A stretch of DNA of 64,000 nt from the NCBI RefSeq assembly GCF_029633865.1, contig NC_079211.1, forward strand, positions 8,110,415-8,174,414, written 5' to 3'. Below the pieces are notes generated by a model that worked only from the letters and a program-made list of their open reading frames with translations, made no database searches and had not been told where the DNA came from. The position numbers were made by a program, and so were the translations under genes. The stretch is from Lampris incognitus (lineage: Eukaryota; Chordata; Actinopteri; Lampriformes; Lampridae). Each line of letters opens with the position of its first letter. Positions within the stretch are counted from its first letter, which is position 1. Of the stretch, positions 43,236-54,299 are shown piece by piece.

Positions 43236-44537
43236 GACTACATACATACATTTACCACCAATCTACCTTTGACGAATACACAAACTTGCAGCATACCAAC
43301 AAATCCTCAATATATATTTATACTTAACATCATGCTTTTATGTGTCCTCTCATCCTAAAATACAGATGCCTGGGTTTATCACTTTTCTTTTTAACATTAT
43401 TCACAAATTCCACAATATTTGGGCATGCCCGGAAAGCATGGAAATATGTAGCTTTGCCAATATTAATTTTGGACTGATTATAGTACGATCAGGATCATAC
43501 TGGGACTCTTATAAACCACGTAACATGCAGTTTATGAATGACTTTAAATTTCTTTTCATGAGACATTCTTTAGCAACTTGTCTTTTTTGCATTTAATAAA
43601 ATTGTTTCCCATTGGTCCTGACTTATTGTGGTCCCAAAATCCAATTCCCAGGAACACCTACTGATGTTGGTATTAATCTTCTCTGAGTTTACAATTTCCC
43701 CATATAAATAACTAAATGTCTTTTTATGCATAGACAGATTTGACCAGCAATTTTTCAGAAAAACTAATCTCAACCTTCCTTTTATAGTGGGGAACAGAAT
43801 GACCGTAACTCCTCATTTGCAAGTATCTAAAAAGTTGCATTTGTTCTAATCCATACTCTGTCCTCAACTGCAAGAATGATGTCATTACCAATCCATCAAA
43901 CAGATCCTTTATATGAATTATGCCTACTTCCCGCCATCTCTTAAATCCAGTGTCTATGCAAGAGGGAGGGACGTGAGGGTTATTTATCACAGGTGCAGGA
44001 CAGAATAAGAATTCCATCATCACATAATATCTACATATTCTTTACCGAGTGCCTAAAATGTTTTTAACCACAAAATTGTCTTGTATCATAGGATGTAAGC
44101 TGGTTCTCTCTATAAATATTAAATCAGATGGTAATAGTGATTCACACCCTATCATTCTAAACCGGTGAATATTGTTTTACAATCTTCTTCCATCCAGTGT
44201 AACATATATGTCTCATTTGAGAAGCCCAGTAATATAACCTAAAGTTAGGTAAAGAGAAACCTCCTTTAGATATGGGAAGCTGCAGTTTTACTCATTTAAA
44301 TCTTGGTCTTTTATTTTCCTATATGAATTCACATAAATATTTATGCAGCTTTCTAACATTATTTTAATGGAGTATCTGCTGGCAACATTTGGATGGATAC
44401 AATAACCTCAGTAATACGTTCATTTTAATTAATGCAATCCATCTGATCATTGAGACGAAGAACAGACCATCTCTAAATTATTTTTGATCTTTGCTATGAC
44501 TGGTGCTATATTAGAAGCCACTTCATTTTTTTCATTG

Positions 44538-44873
44538 TACAAGTTACAATGAAATTTGTTCTCTGCATTTAACCCCTCCTATTGCATAGGAGGGGTTAAA
44601 TGCATGCCCATAGTGGGCAGCAGCAGTACCTGGGGACCAACTCCAGTTCTTCTTTCCATTGCCTTGGTCAGGGGCACAAACAGGAGGATTAACCCTAACA
44701 TTAATCTCTTTCTGATGGTGGGAGGAAACCGGAGCACAAAGAGGAAACCCACACAGACATGGGGAGAACATGTAAACTCGACATAGAAAGGACCTGGGAT
44801 GGCCTGGGGTTCGAAACCAGGACCTTCTTGCTGTGAGGCAACAGTGCTAACTACTGGGCCATCGTGTCACCCT
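44538..44873 (-). mobile_element. SINE family B-prime inside the L1-Tx1 fragment
   Basis: The minus strand begins AGGGTGACACGATGGCCCAG, with B box TGGTTTCGAACCCC. The body has GTTTCCTCC and the tail GGGTTAAATGCAGAGAAC, as in the copy at 10836. Within the tail, a short inverted repeat (CCCCTCCTATTGCATAGGAGGGG) is present. Confidence 0.82.
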
Positions 44874-44875
44874 AA

Positions 44876-44993
44876 GCTTACAGTACCTGGTATTCCCAGG
44901 CGGTCTCGCATCCAAGTACTAACCAAGCCTGACCCTGCTTAGCTTCCAAGAGAAGCTGACATCGGGCGCTATCAGGATGGTATGGCCGTAAGC
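44876..44993 (-). pseudogene. 5S rRNA-like sequence
   Basis: The 118-nt sequence on the minus strand begins GCTTACGGCCATACCA and ends GGTACTGTAAGC, the start and end of vertebrate 5S rRNA, with the internal control region near AAGCAGGGTCAGGCTTGG. Several changes are in the body (for example GATGTCAGCTTCTCTTGGAA, where functional 5S has GATCTCGTCTGATCTCGGAA). It sits two bases from the head of SINE B-prime and in the same orientation, within the LINE. It is either a 5S-derived SINE head joined to a tRNA-type SINE or a separate 5S pseudogene. No terminal T run follows. Confidence 0.88.
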
Positions 44994-45718
44994 ATATGAC
45001 AGTACACTTTGTTAATTGCTTCAGCTCATATGAGATAAAAATACCAAGGTATTTGAAACCATCTTTGTTGATCTGAAATAGATTTTTTTTTACTACCCTC
45101 TCTTAGCCTACCCATTGATAGGGCCACTGACTTCCCAAAATTAATCGTATAGCCTGAAAACTATTAAATATTTTGATTACCTTAAGTTCTGGCAGAGAAG
45201 TGCTTGGGCTGGCTAAAAAAGCAAAACATCATCAGCATACAAGACAATTTTGTGCATACTTCTCTCTGTATACCAATTATTTTCTCATTACATTTGATGG
45301 CTTCGGTCAAGGATTCATAATAAGAGCAAAACACAGTGGTGACAGGGGGCATCCTTATCATGTACCTCTATATAAAGAGAAAGAAGATGAAAGTGTACCA
45401 TTCACTAAAATTGCTGATTTTTGGTCTGTATAAATTAACTTGCTCAAACGAATAAATATTTCAGGAAAAGAACATCTGTGTATGACCTTGAAAACATATA
45501 TCGATTCAATTCTATCGAAAGCGTTTTCCACATCTAAGCTCATGCAGCTTTTTTTTTTTTTGTGTTCAAAACATATACAGTAGGATTTTTCACATTAATA
45601 AGGATACTGTGCGACTAAATGGATTTCTACTGATACTCTTGACACAAAACTTATGTTGAACTTTTGTTGTTCCTGGTCATTATGCCAACGGGAGTGCAGG
45701 TATTGCTTACTTCTGGGA

Positions 45719-45790
45719 CCAGGGTCGGCTCTAGCCATTTTGGTGCGCTAAGCGAAATTAGGATTTGGCCCCCTCCTATCCACCTCACAC
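45719..45790. mobile_element. hAT-like end fragment
   Basis: CAGGGTCGGCTCTAGCCATT and TTAGGATTTGGCCCCC resemble the 5' end of a common fish hAT-type MITE. The opposite end is not seen. Confidence 0.4.
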
Positions 45791-46046
45791 ACACATCACC
45801 ACCACCACATTACCCCACCAGTACTGCCTCATCATCACTACAAGAGCTCTTCCATAAGTCCGGACCTCAGTCCGCATCCAGACCAAATGGCTATTCAATC
45901 CGGACCCAGCCCATTCCTTGTATTATGAATACAATACATTATAAAGTACAATATTTTTGTGTGTTGTTGCTGTCAAGTTCACACATTAATGATACACTGG
46001 AGAATTTGCTTTGGGGGTGGTGCGATGCTTTTATTTCACTTACAGT

Positions 46047-46078
46047 AATGTAACGAGTTGTCGACAACTTGTTACATT
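46047..46078. repeat. 32-bp near-perfect palindrome
   Basis: Both halves of AATGTAACGAGTTGTC and GACAACTTGTTACATT pair, with one mismatch, around GTCGAC. Confidence 0.85.
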
Positions 46079-46124
46079 AGTAACGCTATCTCCACTTCAC
46101 CTGCTTCACTGTTTCTCCCCTTCT

Positions 46125-46168
46125 CCGCTGTGTGTGTGTGTGTGTGTGTGTGGGGGGGGGGGGGGGTC
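46125..46168. repeat. (TG)n followed by poly-G
   Basis: TG units end in a run of about 14 G. Confidence 0.95.
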
Positions 46169-46169
46169 C

Positions 46170-47690
46170 CTTTGAAACACAGAGAGCAGAGGAAAGAAAC
46201 TAGCGCAACCATAAATGACAGTAATGCATAGCCTATCGATACAAAAGTTTTTGTTGGGGTTAGAGCCAATAAGAGGCAGAGTAGGGTGGGTCTTTGCAGA
46301 ACAGTGTCAGTGTCACTGGCTGGCAATCACACCTTTTGTAACTAGGTTCAACAAACTGATTGCAGGCTAACAATGCCATTTTTCCCACTAGGCTCGAATG
46401 TATTTTGACTATCTTGACTCTCTTGAATTGAATGCATGTTGCTTAAAAGTTATGTGAGTTGATTTTTTTTTTATCGCCAATCGTTTCAGACTGCTGACCT
46501 TGAATAAAAATCAGTCGCGGACCTTTGAGTAATAAGTTTGAGAACACCTGTTCTACAGTAAAAATAAGAACAACAAATATCACACACCACAATGGTTTCA
46601 AGACAGAAATATATATATTTATTTTTATAAATGAAATCATAGAATACATACATTGTTAAACGTTACCAACTGCCTTCAACTGTTAGTAAAATCCAAGACA
46701 GACAGATAGGCTAGCTAGACAGACAGATAGACAGATATTTACTTTACAGTGTCTTCGTCTAACACAGAGCATTCATTGATTAAAAAGCACTGTGACAGTA
46801 AGAAGAGCAGAGCTTGTAAAAACCTATGTTAAAATAAATTCTGCTGAATTTCCGTGAAACAGCTGTTAGACAGTGAGAGATGAGTATGAGAGAGATGGGT
46901 AGGGAGACAGACAGAGAAAATAAAGAGACAGACACAGAGGGATATAGTATAGGAGAGAGACAGGTAGGGAGACAGACAGATGGGTCTGTGACTCATCTAT
47001 CAACTCCACAAACAGCCGGGGGAATTTTCACATTTCAGCGCATGAGCCCTGAGTAACTTGACCACACTGACTTTGATTTAATAGAAACTGATTTAGTAGG
47101 AACTTTCTATTAAATTCTGTTTCTATTAGACATTTTGATTTAATAGAAACACCATTCAGCAGATTAGTCTGGATAGCAGACCTCAGCCCCTCAACTTTTT
47201 TTTGGACATTCAAACATATATTTCTTTATTGAAACAAACAGCGATGAAATCTTTGACAGAGTTATTTAAATAAGGCCCATTGCAACAGCTTTCCTTTCAA
47301 GAGCCTAAAGTCAGCACATCCGACCGAAGAAATTCAGTCTGTTTCTTCACAACTGGTGTTACAAACTAAATTCTTCACCTCTTTTTTTTTAAAAACAGAC
47401 ATTATAACACTTTCTTAAATATGGTGTTATAAAACAAAAGAAGAACACCTCAAGGCAAAATAAAAATTAAAACTCAAACTTGATAGCACTGAAACAGGGC
47501 TATGCGGTATTGCCTACAGACCACCCACCAAATCAAAGAAATCAAACAAAAAATACTCATATACCATCTCCATTACATCTTACCCCACACACTACACTAT
47601 TTAACCAAAATCCAACATCACCTTCCCTCCTTCCCCAATCACAATTAAAATGCTCCCCTCCAAAAAACCCCAATAAACTCTTCTTCTCTA
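46170..47690. other. Unique AT-rich sequence with short GACA/GATA repeats
   Basis: GACAGACAGATAG-type repeats lie at 46695-46738 and 46867-46985. No gene is recognised. Confidence 0.4.
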
Positions 47691-47716
47691 CGACTACTAC
47701 TACAAGTACTTTGGGC

Positions 47717-49625
47717 TGCTCCCGTTAGGGGTCGCCACAGTGGATCATCCATTTCCATTTCTTCCTGTCCTCTGCATCTTTCTTTGTCACACCTGCCACC
47801 TGTATGTCCTCCTTCACCACATCCATAAACCTCCTCTTTGGCCTTCCTATTTTTGCTCTTCCCTGGTAGCTCCATATTCAGCATCCTTCTCCCAATATAC
47901 CCATCATCTCTCCTCCAACCTTGTCCAAGCCATCTCAATCTAGCCTCTCTTGCTTTGTCTCCAAACCGTCCAACCTGAGCTGTCCCTCTAATATAATCAT
48001 TCCTAATCCTGTCCTTCTTCATCACTCCCCATGAAAATCTTAGCACCTTCAACTCTGCCACCTCCAGCTCCACCTCCTGTCTTTTCATCAGTGCCACTGT
48101 CTCCAAACCATATAACATAGCTGGTCTCACAACCATCCTGTAAACCTTCTATTTAACTGTTCTAACGCAAATCACTCCTGACACTCTTCTCCACCCACTC
48201 CACCCTGCCTGCACTCTCTTCTTCACCTCTCTTCTGCACTCCCCATTACTTTAAACAGTTGACCCCAAGTATTTAAACACATATGCCTTCGTCACCTCTA
48301 CTCCTTGCATCCTCACCATTCCACTGTCCTCCCTCTCATTCACGAATATGTACTCCATCCTGATCCTACTGACTTTCATTCCTCTTCTCTCCAGTGCATA
48401 CCTCCACCTCTCCAGGCTCTCCTCAACCTGTACCCTACTCTCGCTACAGATCACAATGTCATCCGCAAACATCATAGCCCACGGAGACTCCTGCCTGATC
48501 TCGTCTGTCAACCTGTCCATCAACACTGCAAACAAGAAAGGGCCACCTCCACCTTGAACCCAACCGTCATTCCAACCGCACACCTCACCATTGTCACACT
48601 TCTCTCATACTTATCCTGCACCGCTCCTACATACTTCTCTGCAACCCCAAACTTCCTCATACAATACCACACCTCCTCTCTCAGCACCCTGTCATATGCT
48701 TTGTCTAAATTGTGTGTGTGATGTCCTCTGCATCTTCCTCTGTTACCCCAGCCACCTGTATGTCCTCCCTCAACACATCCATAAACCTCCTCTTTGGCTT
48801 TCCTCTTTTCCTCTTCCCTGGCAGCTCCATATTTAGCATCCTTCTCCCAATATACCCAGCATCTCTCCTCTGAAAATGTCCAAACCATCTCAATCTCGCC
48901 TCTACTGCTTTGTCTCCAATGCATCTAACTTGTGGTCAACTTTATACCTCTCGAGTTACTACAGCTCTGCATATCACCTTTATTCTTGAAAATTAGTACC
49001 AGTATGCTTCTTCTCCACTCCTCAGGCATCCTCTCACTTTCCAAGATTGTGTTAAACAATCTAGTTAAAAACTCCACTGCCATCTCTCCTAAACACTTCC
49101 ATACCTCCACAGGTATTTCGTCTGAACCAACTGCCTTTCCACTCTTCATCCTCTTCATAGCTGCTCTCACTTCCTCTTTGCTAATCCATCACATTTCCAG
49201 GTTCACTATCCCCACATCATCCAACCTTCTCTCTTTTTCTTCATTCATCAGCCCCTCAAAGCACTCATTCCACCTTCTCAACACACTCTCCTCACTTGTC
49301 AGCACATTTCCATCTCTATCCTTGGTTGCCCTAACCTAGTACACCTCCTTCCCAGTTTAGTCCCTCTGTCTAGCCAACATGTACAGTCCTTTTCTTCTTC
49401 CTTAGTGTTAAACCTCTCATAGAACTTTGCCTTTGCCTTTGCTACCCCTCTGTTTGCATTTCGTTGCATCTCCTTGTACTTCTGTCTACTTTCTTCATCT
49501 CTCTGACTATCCCACTTCTTCTTTGCCAACCTTTTCCTCTGTATACTTTGCTTTACTTCCTCATTCCATCACCAAGTCTCATTGTCTTCCTTCTTCTGTT
49601 CAGATGACACACCAAGTACCTTCCT
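47717..49625 (-). mobile_element. RTE-like LINE, rearranged
   Basis: On the minus strand: MAKKKWDSQRDEESRQKYKE (linker after the endonuclease, 49529 onward), then SGKAVGSDEIPVEVWK and MPEEWRRSILVLIFKNKGD (early reverse transcriptase), then an out-of-place C-terminal block (48893-48720; RRDAGYIGRRMLNMELPG). Next are LDKAYDRVLREEVWYCMRK, SPWAMMFADDIVICSESR (catalytic ADD box), FKYLGSTV, and finally the proper C-terminus (VRPAMLYGLETVAL, YIGRRMLNMELPG). The 3' tail is (TAG)n-like at 47692-47715. The misplaced block replaces about 100 residues of the fingers/palm region. Dead by frame shifts. Confidence 0.85.
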
Positions 49626-49639
49626 AGCTGTCTCCCTCA

Positions 49640-50345
49640 CTATTTCTTACACTTTATTTGGGTAGCAACACGCTTTACCCAAGTAAAGTGTGTTGCTACA
49701 ATCAAGTCAAGAACAGATAAAATCATGTACAACTTTTTGCAGATCAGCAATTGATAAAAATGACCTAATTTAGAGATTAGCTTGAGCTGAAGAAAGCACG
49801 ACTGAACAACATATTTGATTTCATTATCAAAACTGAGGTTAGCCTTGAATATTACCCCAAGATTCCTAGCAGTCTGCTTAAGACTACCTGACAGACCACC
49901 AAGATTGGTACCAAAAGGGCTGATGGACTTTGGGGGACTGAATAGAATGACCGCAGACTTATCATCATTAAATTTAAGAAAAATTTTGGACATCTGGGAT
50001 TTAATGTCAGAGAGGCAAGTTGTGAGATTTGCTAGGGCACTAGGATGTGTGGGTTTTAGTGGCATGGATAACTGAGTGTCGTCAGCATAAAAATGGTGAA
50101 ACACATCATGATTTTGAATGACCTGGCCAAGGGGCAGCACGTGTATAGAAAACAGAAGGGGGCCAAGGACTGAGCCTTGAGAGACACCACAACTCAACTG
50201 AGTCATCAAGGAAGTTGAGTTACCCAGAACAACAGAACAAGTTCTGTTGGAGAGGTAAGACCTAATAAACTAAGAGCCGAGCCCTTGATGCCAACCCAAG
50301 TCTCTAAGCGATGTAAGAGGATACTAAACAACCTACTGGCCAGAC
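49640..50345 (-). mobile_element. L2/CR1-group LINE reverse-transcriptase fragment
   Basis: A 189-codon minus-strand frame (50209-49640) has SCGVSQGSVLGPLLFSIHVLPLG, HHFYADDTQLSMPL (catalytic YADD), LKFNDDKSAVILFSPP and ARNLGVIFKANLSFDNEI, the usual RT blocks 4 to 7 of this group. The upstream part to 50345 continues with stops. The catalytic motif is intact but both ends are lost. Confidence 0.82.
49662..49699. repeat. 38-bp hairpin at a LINE boundary
   Basis: GTAGCAACACGCTTTAC and GTAAAGTGTGTTGCTAC pair over 17 bp with one G-T, around a CCAA loop. It lies where the L2-like and RTE-like fragments meet. Confidence 0.85.
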
Positions 50346-50436
50346 AAAAGTGTCTTCAGTTGGAGGCTCCTTCAGATCCACTGCAATAAGGACCATTAAA
50401 GGAGGTCATTCTTGCCTACTGCAATAGCTATCTACA

Positions 50437-50701
50437 ATGACTCCGCTCTGTGCTGGGAGAGGAGCCGCCTCCTTTGAGCGGCAATGCATAATACATATTT
50501 TACATTTAATTTGTACATTAATGTTAATAGCAATATCTTGTCCTGAAATTAAAATTCCATTTTATTCTAGTGATCTTTATCTAGTACAGTACTTTTTGTA
50601 TGTCTATGTATATATAGTAATTCTGTGTTGTCTTTTCACCTATACAGACACGTGTGTGTGTATAACACTGGAATTTCTCTTTAGGGATAATTAAAGTAGT
50701 C

Positions 50702-50740
<39 letters not shown>

Positions 50741-50778
50741 GCTAGCTAGCTAGCTAGCTAGCTAGCTAGCTATCTATC
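50437..50778 (+). mobile_element. Retroposon 3' end with (TATC)n/(TAGC)n tail
   Basis: ACACTGGAATTTCTCTTTAG and GGATAATTAAAGTAGTCC lead directly into (TATC)n at 50703-50740 and (TAGC)n to about 50771. This is the layout of a fish LINE 3' end with a microsatellite tail. The LINE family is not identified. Confidence 0.65.
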
Positions 50779-50985
50779 AGCACTGCCACACCCTTACTCT
50801 TTCTATTGTAGGAGGCCGAGTAAACTTGGCCAACCAAATCCCTCTTGAATTTAATGTGTTCCGACTTATTAAGATGACTTTCTTGAAGTAATACAATAGA
50901 AAGTTTTTCTATTTTCAGAAATGACAAAATCTTTTTCCTCTTCATGGGATGATGGGATCCATTTATATTTCATTATTTTATTTAA
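50779..50985 (-). mobile_element. L1-Tx1-like endonuclease-domain fragment
   Basis: The minus strand reads PMKRKKILSFLKIEKLSIVL, LQESHLNKSEHIKFKRD and SASYNRKSKGVAVLI. This is the start of the L1/Tx1 endonuclease domain, with the catalytic E of the LQE(S/T)H motif. It is cut at the right side of the (TATC)n-tailed insert. Confidence 0.75.
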
Positions 50986-50989
50986 TGCA

Positions 50990-51452
50990 TTAGGGTATGT
51001 AACTATATTCTATAGTATTAGTACATAAATTATTACATTCTGAAAAATAACTATATAATATATATGTTCCCTTGAACTGCTTATCCTTTACAAACACACC
51101 AAACACAGAAGACACACACACACACACACACATCATTTCCCTCCAATCATTATAAATGCATTAACAATGATTCATGTTATAGTTTAGGCCATCTCAATGC
51201 AGGTACCCCCCTACCCCCCCTCGCTCCCTCATGGAAGTCATTCACACACAATTTCTTTCCTTTTTAAGGCACGCTTTCATGCTTTGCCACACTTGCACTG
51301 AGGTTTGACAGATTTTATGGGCCATATATTTCCAGTGAGATTTGGTTTTAAGTGTGAAGGCGACGTGGCAGTTACGTTTGGAGGGCGAAAGCTTCATAAA
51401 ATGTTCTCCTTCTGTTCTGAACCAATATGGTATGACACCCAATGACCCCCCC

Positions 51453-51512
<60 letters not shown>

Positions 51513-51645
51513 CCAGATATAGAACTACCTCCCTTTTATCCCCACAGTTACAATTACAATCATCACCACTGAAATCTCCATATTCAGGCCGTTTGCTCAT
51601 ATCCACGTATAAAGAAGCTAAAGTACAGTTAGTAGAACAACACTT
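50990..51645. other. Unique sequence with (CA)n tracts
   Basis: (CA)n lies at 51113-51131 and 51461-51510. Frames across the second tract are artefacts. No gene is recognised. Confidence 0.45.
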
Positions 51646-52077
51646 GGGGCGTCCAGGTGGCATGGTGGTCTATTCCATTGCCCACTGACACAGGGATCGG
51701 CGGTTCGAATCCCCGTGTTGCCTCCAGCTCGGTCGGGTGTCCCTACAGACACAATTGGCCGTGTCTGCGGGTGGGAAGCCGGATGTGGGTATGTGTCCTG
51801 GTCGCTGCACTAGCGCCTCCTCTTGTCGGTCAGGGCACCTGTTCGGGCGGGGGGATAGCATGATCCTCCCACGCGCTACGTCCCCCTGGCAAAACTCCTC
51901 ACTGTCAGGTGAAAAGAAGCGGCTGGCGACTCCACATGTATGGGAGGAGGCATGTGGTGGTCTGCAGCCTTCCCTGAATCAGCAGGGGTGGGTGGAACAG
52001 TGACGGCTCGGAAGAGCGCGGTAATTGGGCAAGTAGAATTGGGGAAAAAAAGGGGGAAAAATATCCAAAAAAAGAAA
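51646..52077 (+). mobile_element. SINE family A, near full-length copy
   Basis: The head GGGGCGTCCAGGTGGCATGG has B box GGTTCGAATCCCC. All body landmarks are present with a short deletion near 51850. The flanks AGTAGAAC at 51631-51638 and 52078-52085 are the duplication. Confidence 0.92.
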
Positions 52078-52085
52078 GTAGAACC

Positions 52086-52890
52086 CTTAATGACTCGTCA
52101 GTATTAGCAACAACTGACAGAACTGCACGGGGCTCAGTACTCACAACGCATGAGACGATTCATGAATGAGGCCATTAGAACATTTAGTCTGTCTTTAGTT
52201 TAACTTCATTTTTACACACAACTCGTTTGTGGGTGACTCTCCGGCTTTGCTTTCACCTTCAGGACTTGTTTAATACGCCACTGAACCGCAGGGTCAATGG
52301 AGATACTCGCATCATAATACTCGCTTTTATATCTGACTCTCCGTAAAGTCTTTTTCTTTCTTGTTTTGATCAACATGTTTGTTGTTTTGTCAAAGTAGGT
52401 TTGCTTCCACAGGTTCTACTTCCGGGATATAATTTCCTTTTAGACCGTCTGCTTTATGGACACTAATGTTTCCTTAACATTTCAGTCCCAGTAATACCGC
52501 ACTTCCCTCTAACCATTTACCCTTTCAGTTTTTAAATTAGTTACACAAAGACAAAAAAGTATGGAGTCTTTAGTCTGTTTCCGTACCGCCAACCCTCTCC
52601 GATGACCTCCGAATGCCTCTCAACCCCCTCCCAGTAAAACTGACATCAAGCAGGGCAGGTTCTCCTTCAGATCGGGAGGACTCTCCTATTGGAGTTTAAA
52701 ATAAAGCAGAGAATGATAAGTATGCCAGGAGGAGTGGGCAGGGATGAGGAGGCAATGGAGAGGAGAGGAGGGTTGGAATGTCAGGAGAGGAACCTTGGCT
52801 GTCAGCGTCAGGAAGTGGGAGGTTACAGAGGTCTGAGACAAGGAGGAAGAGGAGGAGGTGTGTGATGTGGTGTGTTGTGTGTTCAAAGGG
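52086..52890. other. Unique sequence, nothing recognised
   Basis: No element or exon is identified. GA-rich at 52715-52870. Confidence 0.4.
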
Positions 52891-52929
52891 AGATGGCACT
52901 AATTGCAGAGCTGCTCCCTGTGCTGCTCT

Positions 52930-53250
52930 GTCTGGAAGATAGAGACAATATTAAAGAGTGAAAGACGGAAAATATGAGAGTGAAGGACAAAACATGAAAG
53001 AGGGAAACAGCATCAATATGAAAGTGAAAGTTAGATGGACACAAGATGGGAGTGAAAGACAGACAATATGAAAGAGTGACATATACCATGAAAGAGTGAT
53101 AACATGAAAGGTACAGTATGACTGGATGAAAACTACAGACATTACGGGTGATAGAGACAGCATGAAAGACAAAGAAAGTTGGATACAATATGAAAGTGAG
53201 AGAGTATGAATGAATACCACATGAAAATGAAAGATGGAGACAGTAAGAAG
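52930..53250. repeat. Degenerate AATATGAAAG minisatellite, block 1
   Basis: Loose repeats of AATATGAAAGAGTGA and GACAGACAATATGAAAG with 20-50 bp spacing. The same words return at 59045-59221 and 59523-59565. Confidence 0.65.
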
Positions 53251-53436
53251 GGATTAAAGTATGGGCAGAAATGTGTCACTAGAAACTGAATTTGAATCAC
53301 ACACATTTGAATTTTAAAACAACTGAATTGGAAACAATTTGAATTTTCATTGTTTGACTTGAATAATTGCATTGAAAAACTGAATCTGAATAGCATAATT
53401 TGAAATAGAATTTATTGCTTTGGGTTTATTGGCAGG

Positions 53437-53883
53437 GCGCCGGGTGTGGATGAGATTCGCCCTGAGATGCTGAAGGCTCTGAACATTGTTGGGCTGTCTT
53501 GGCTGACACGCCTCTTCAGTGTCGCATGGAGGTCGGGGACAGTACCTGTGGAGTGGCAGACTGGGGTGGTGGTTCCTATATTTAACGAAGGGGACCGGAG
53601 GGTGTGCTCCAATTTGCGGGGCATCATACTGCTCAGCCTCCCTGGGAAAGTCTACTCTAGGGTGCTGGAAAGGAGGGTCTGACAGATTGTCGAACCTCGG
53701 ATCCAGGAGGAACAATGCGGATTCCGACCTGGCCGTGGAACAACGGACCAACTCTTTACCCTTGTGGAAGTGCTGAGGGAGGTATGGGAGTTTGACCAGC
53801 CAGTCTACATGTGTTTTGTGGACATGGAGAAGGCTTACGACTGTGTATCCCGGGGCACTCTGTGGGGGCTACTGCAGGACTTC
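53437..53883 (+). mobile_element. Rex3 (RTE-like) reverse-transcriptase fragment
   Basis: Plus-strand frames read PGVDEIRPEMLKAL, VEWQTGVVVPIFNEGDRR, GIILLSLPGKVYSRVLERRV, a stop, then EEQCGFRPGRGTTDQLFTLV and VYMCFVDMEKAYDCV (RT block with the first catalytic D). TGGCAGACTGGGGTGGTGGT at 53557 is the conserved stretch commonly used to recognise Rex3, as I remember it. It is cut at 53883, where a Rex1-like fragment begins in opposite orientation. Confidence 0.85.
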
Positions 53884-53884
53884 T

Positions 53885-54295
53885 AAAATCAATTATCATG
53901 TCTTTGGTTGTAGATAAGTTTAATTGAAGATAAGACTTCTCACACTGCTTGAAAGTCGTTGCTGACCGGGCAGTGGCTGGTCTCATTGTCCTGGAGCCGA
54001 CTAACAATAGCAGAGTCATCTGCATACTTTAAAATGGTCCTATCTTCACACCTGCTCTGACACATATTTGTGTAGAGAATAAATAATAGGGGTGAAAGCA
54101 CACATCCTTGTGGGGAGCCAGTGGAAGAGCAAACTTGGTCAGATAGAATTCCGTTCGCCCTCACTCTTTGTGTCGTAATAGTTAAAGAGTCAAGAATCCA
54201 GCCCACAAGATTGTTACTTTTGTGAAATTGTTCTAAAAACTTGCTGGTTTGGGGCTGAATTGTGTTAAAAGCATTCACCCCACTTTAATACATAC
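53885..54295 (-). mobile_element. Rex1 (CR1-group) reverse-transcriptase fragment
   Basis: On the minus strand: NAFNTIQPQTSKFLEQF, then STGSPQGCVLSPLLFILYTN, ILKYADDSAIVSRL (catalytic ADD) and LQLNLSTTKDMIIDF. This is the palm region of Rex1-type elements. Truncated on both sides and shifted near 54000. Confidence 0.82.
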
Positions 54296-54299
54296 ACTC

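Larger units (their letters stand above)
43320..45640 (-). mobile_element. L1-Tx1-like LINE ORF2 fragment
   Basis: Read on the minus strand, successive frames match the L1/Tx1 order: MSLDVENAFDRIES and ILVNGTLSSSFSLYRGT (reverse transcriptase, about 45543-45360), then INKDGFKYLGIFIS, then NEKNEVASNIAPVIAKIK, then PHVPPSCIDTGFKRW with IHIKDLFDG, and finally a decayed C-terminal part near 43400. Many stops and shifts show that it is dead. A SINE and a 5S-like sequence interrupt it at 44538-44993, and the LINE reading resumes on the other side. An endonuclease-domain fragment at 50779-50985 may come from the same insertion. Confidence 0.8.

Noticed and set aside
44876..44993. Functional 5S rRNA gene
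   Set aside because: Several changes in conserved body positions, no terminal T run, and location inside a dead LINE beside a SINE.
53885..54295. Endogenous retrovirus polymerase
   Set aside because: The RT blocks (GSPQGCVLSPLLF, KYADDSAIV) are of the non-LTR Rex1/CR1 type, not retroviral.
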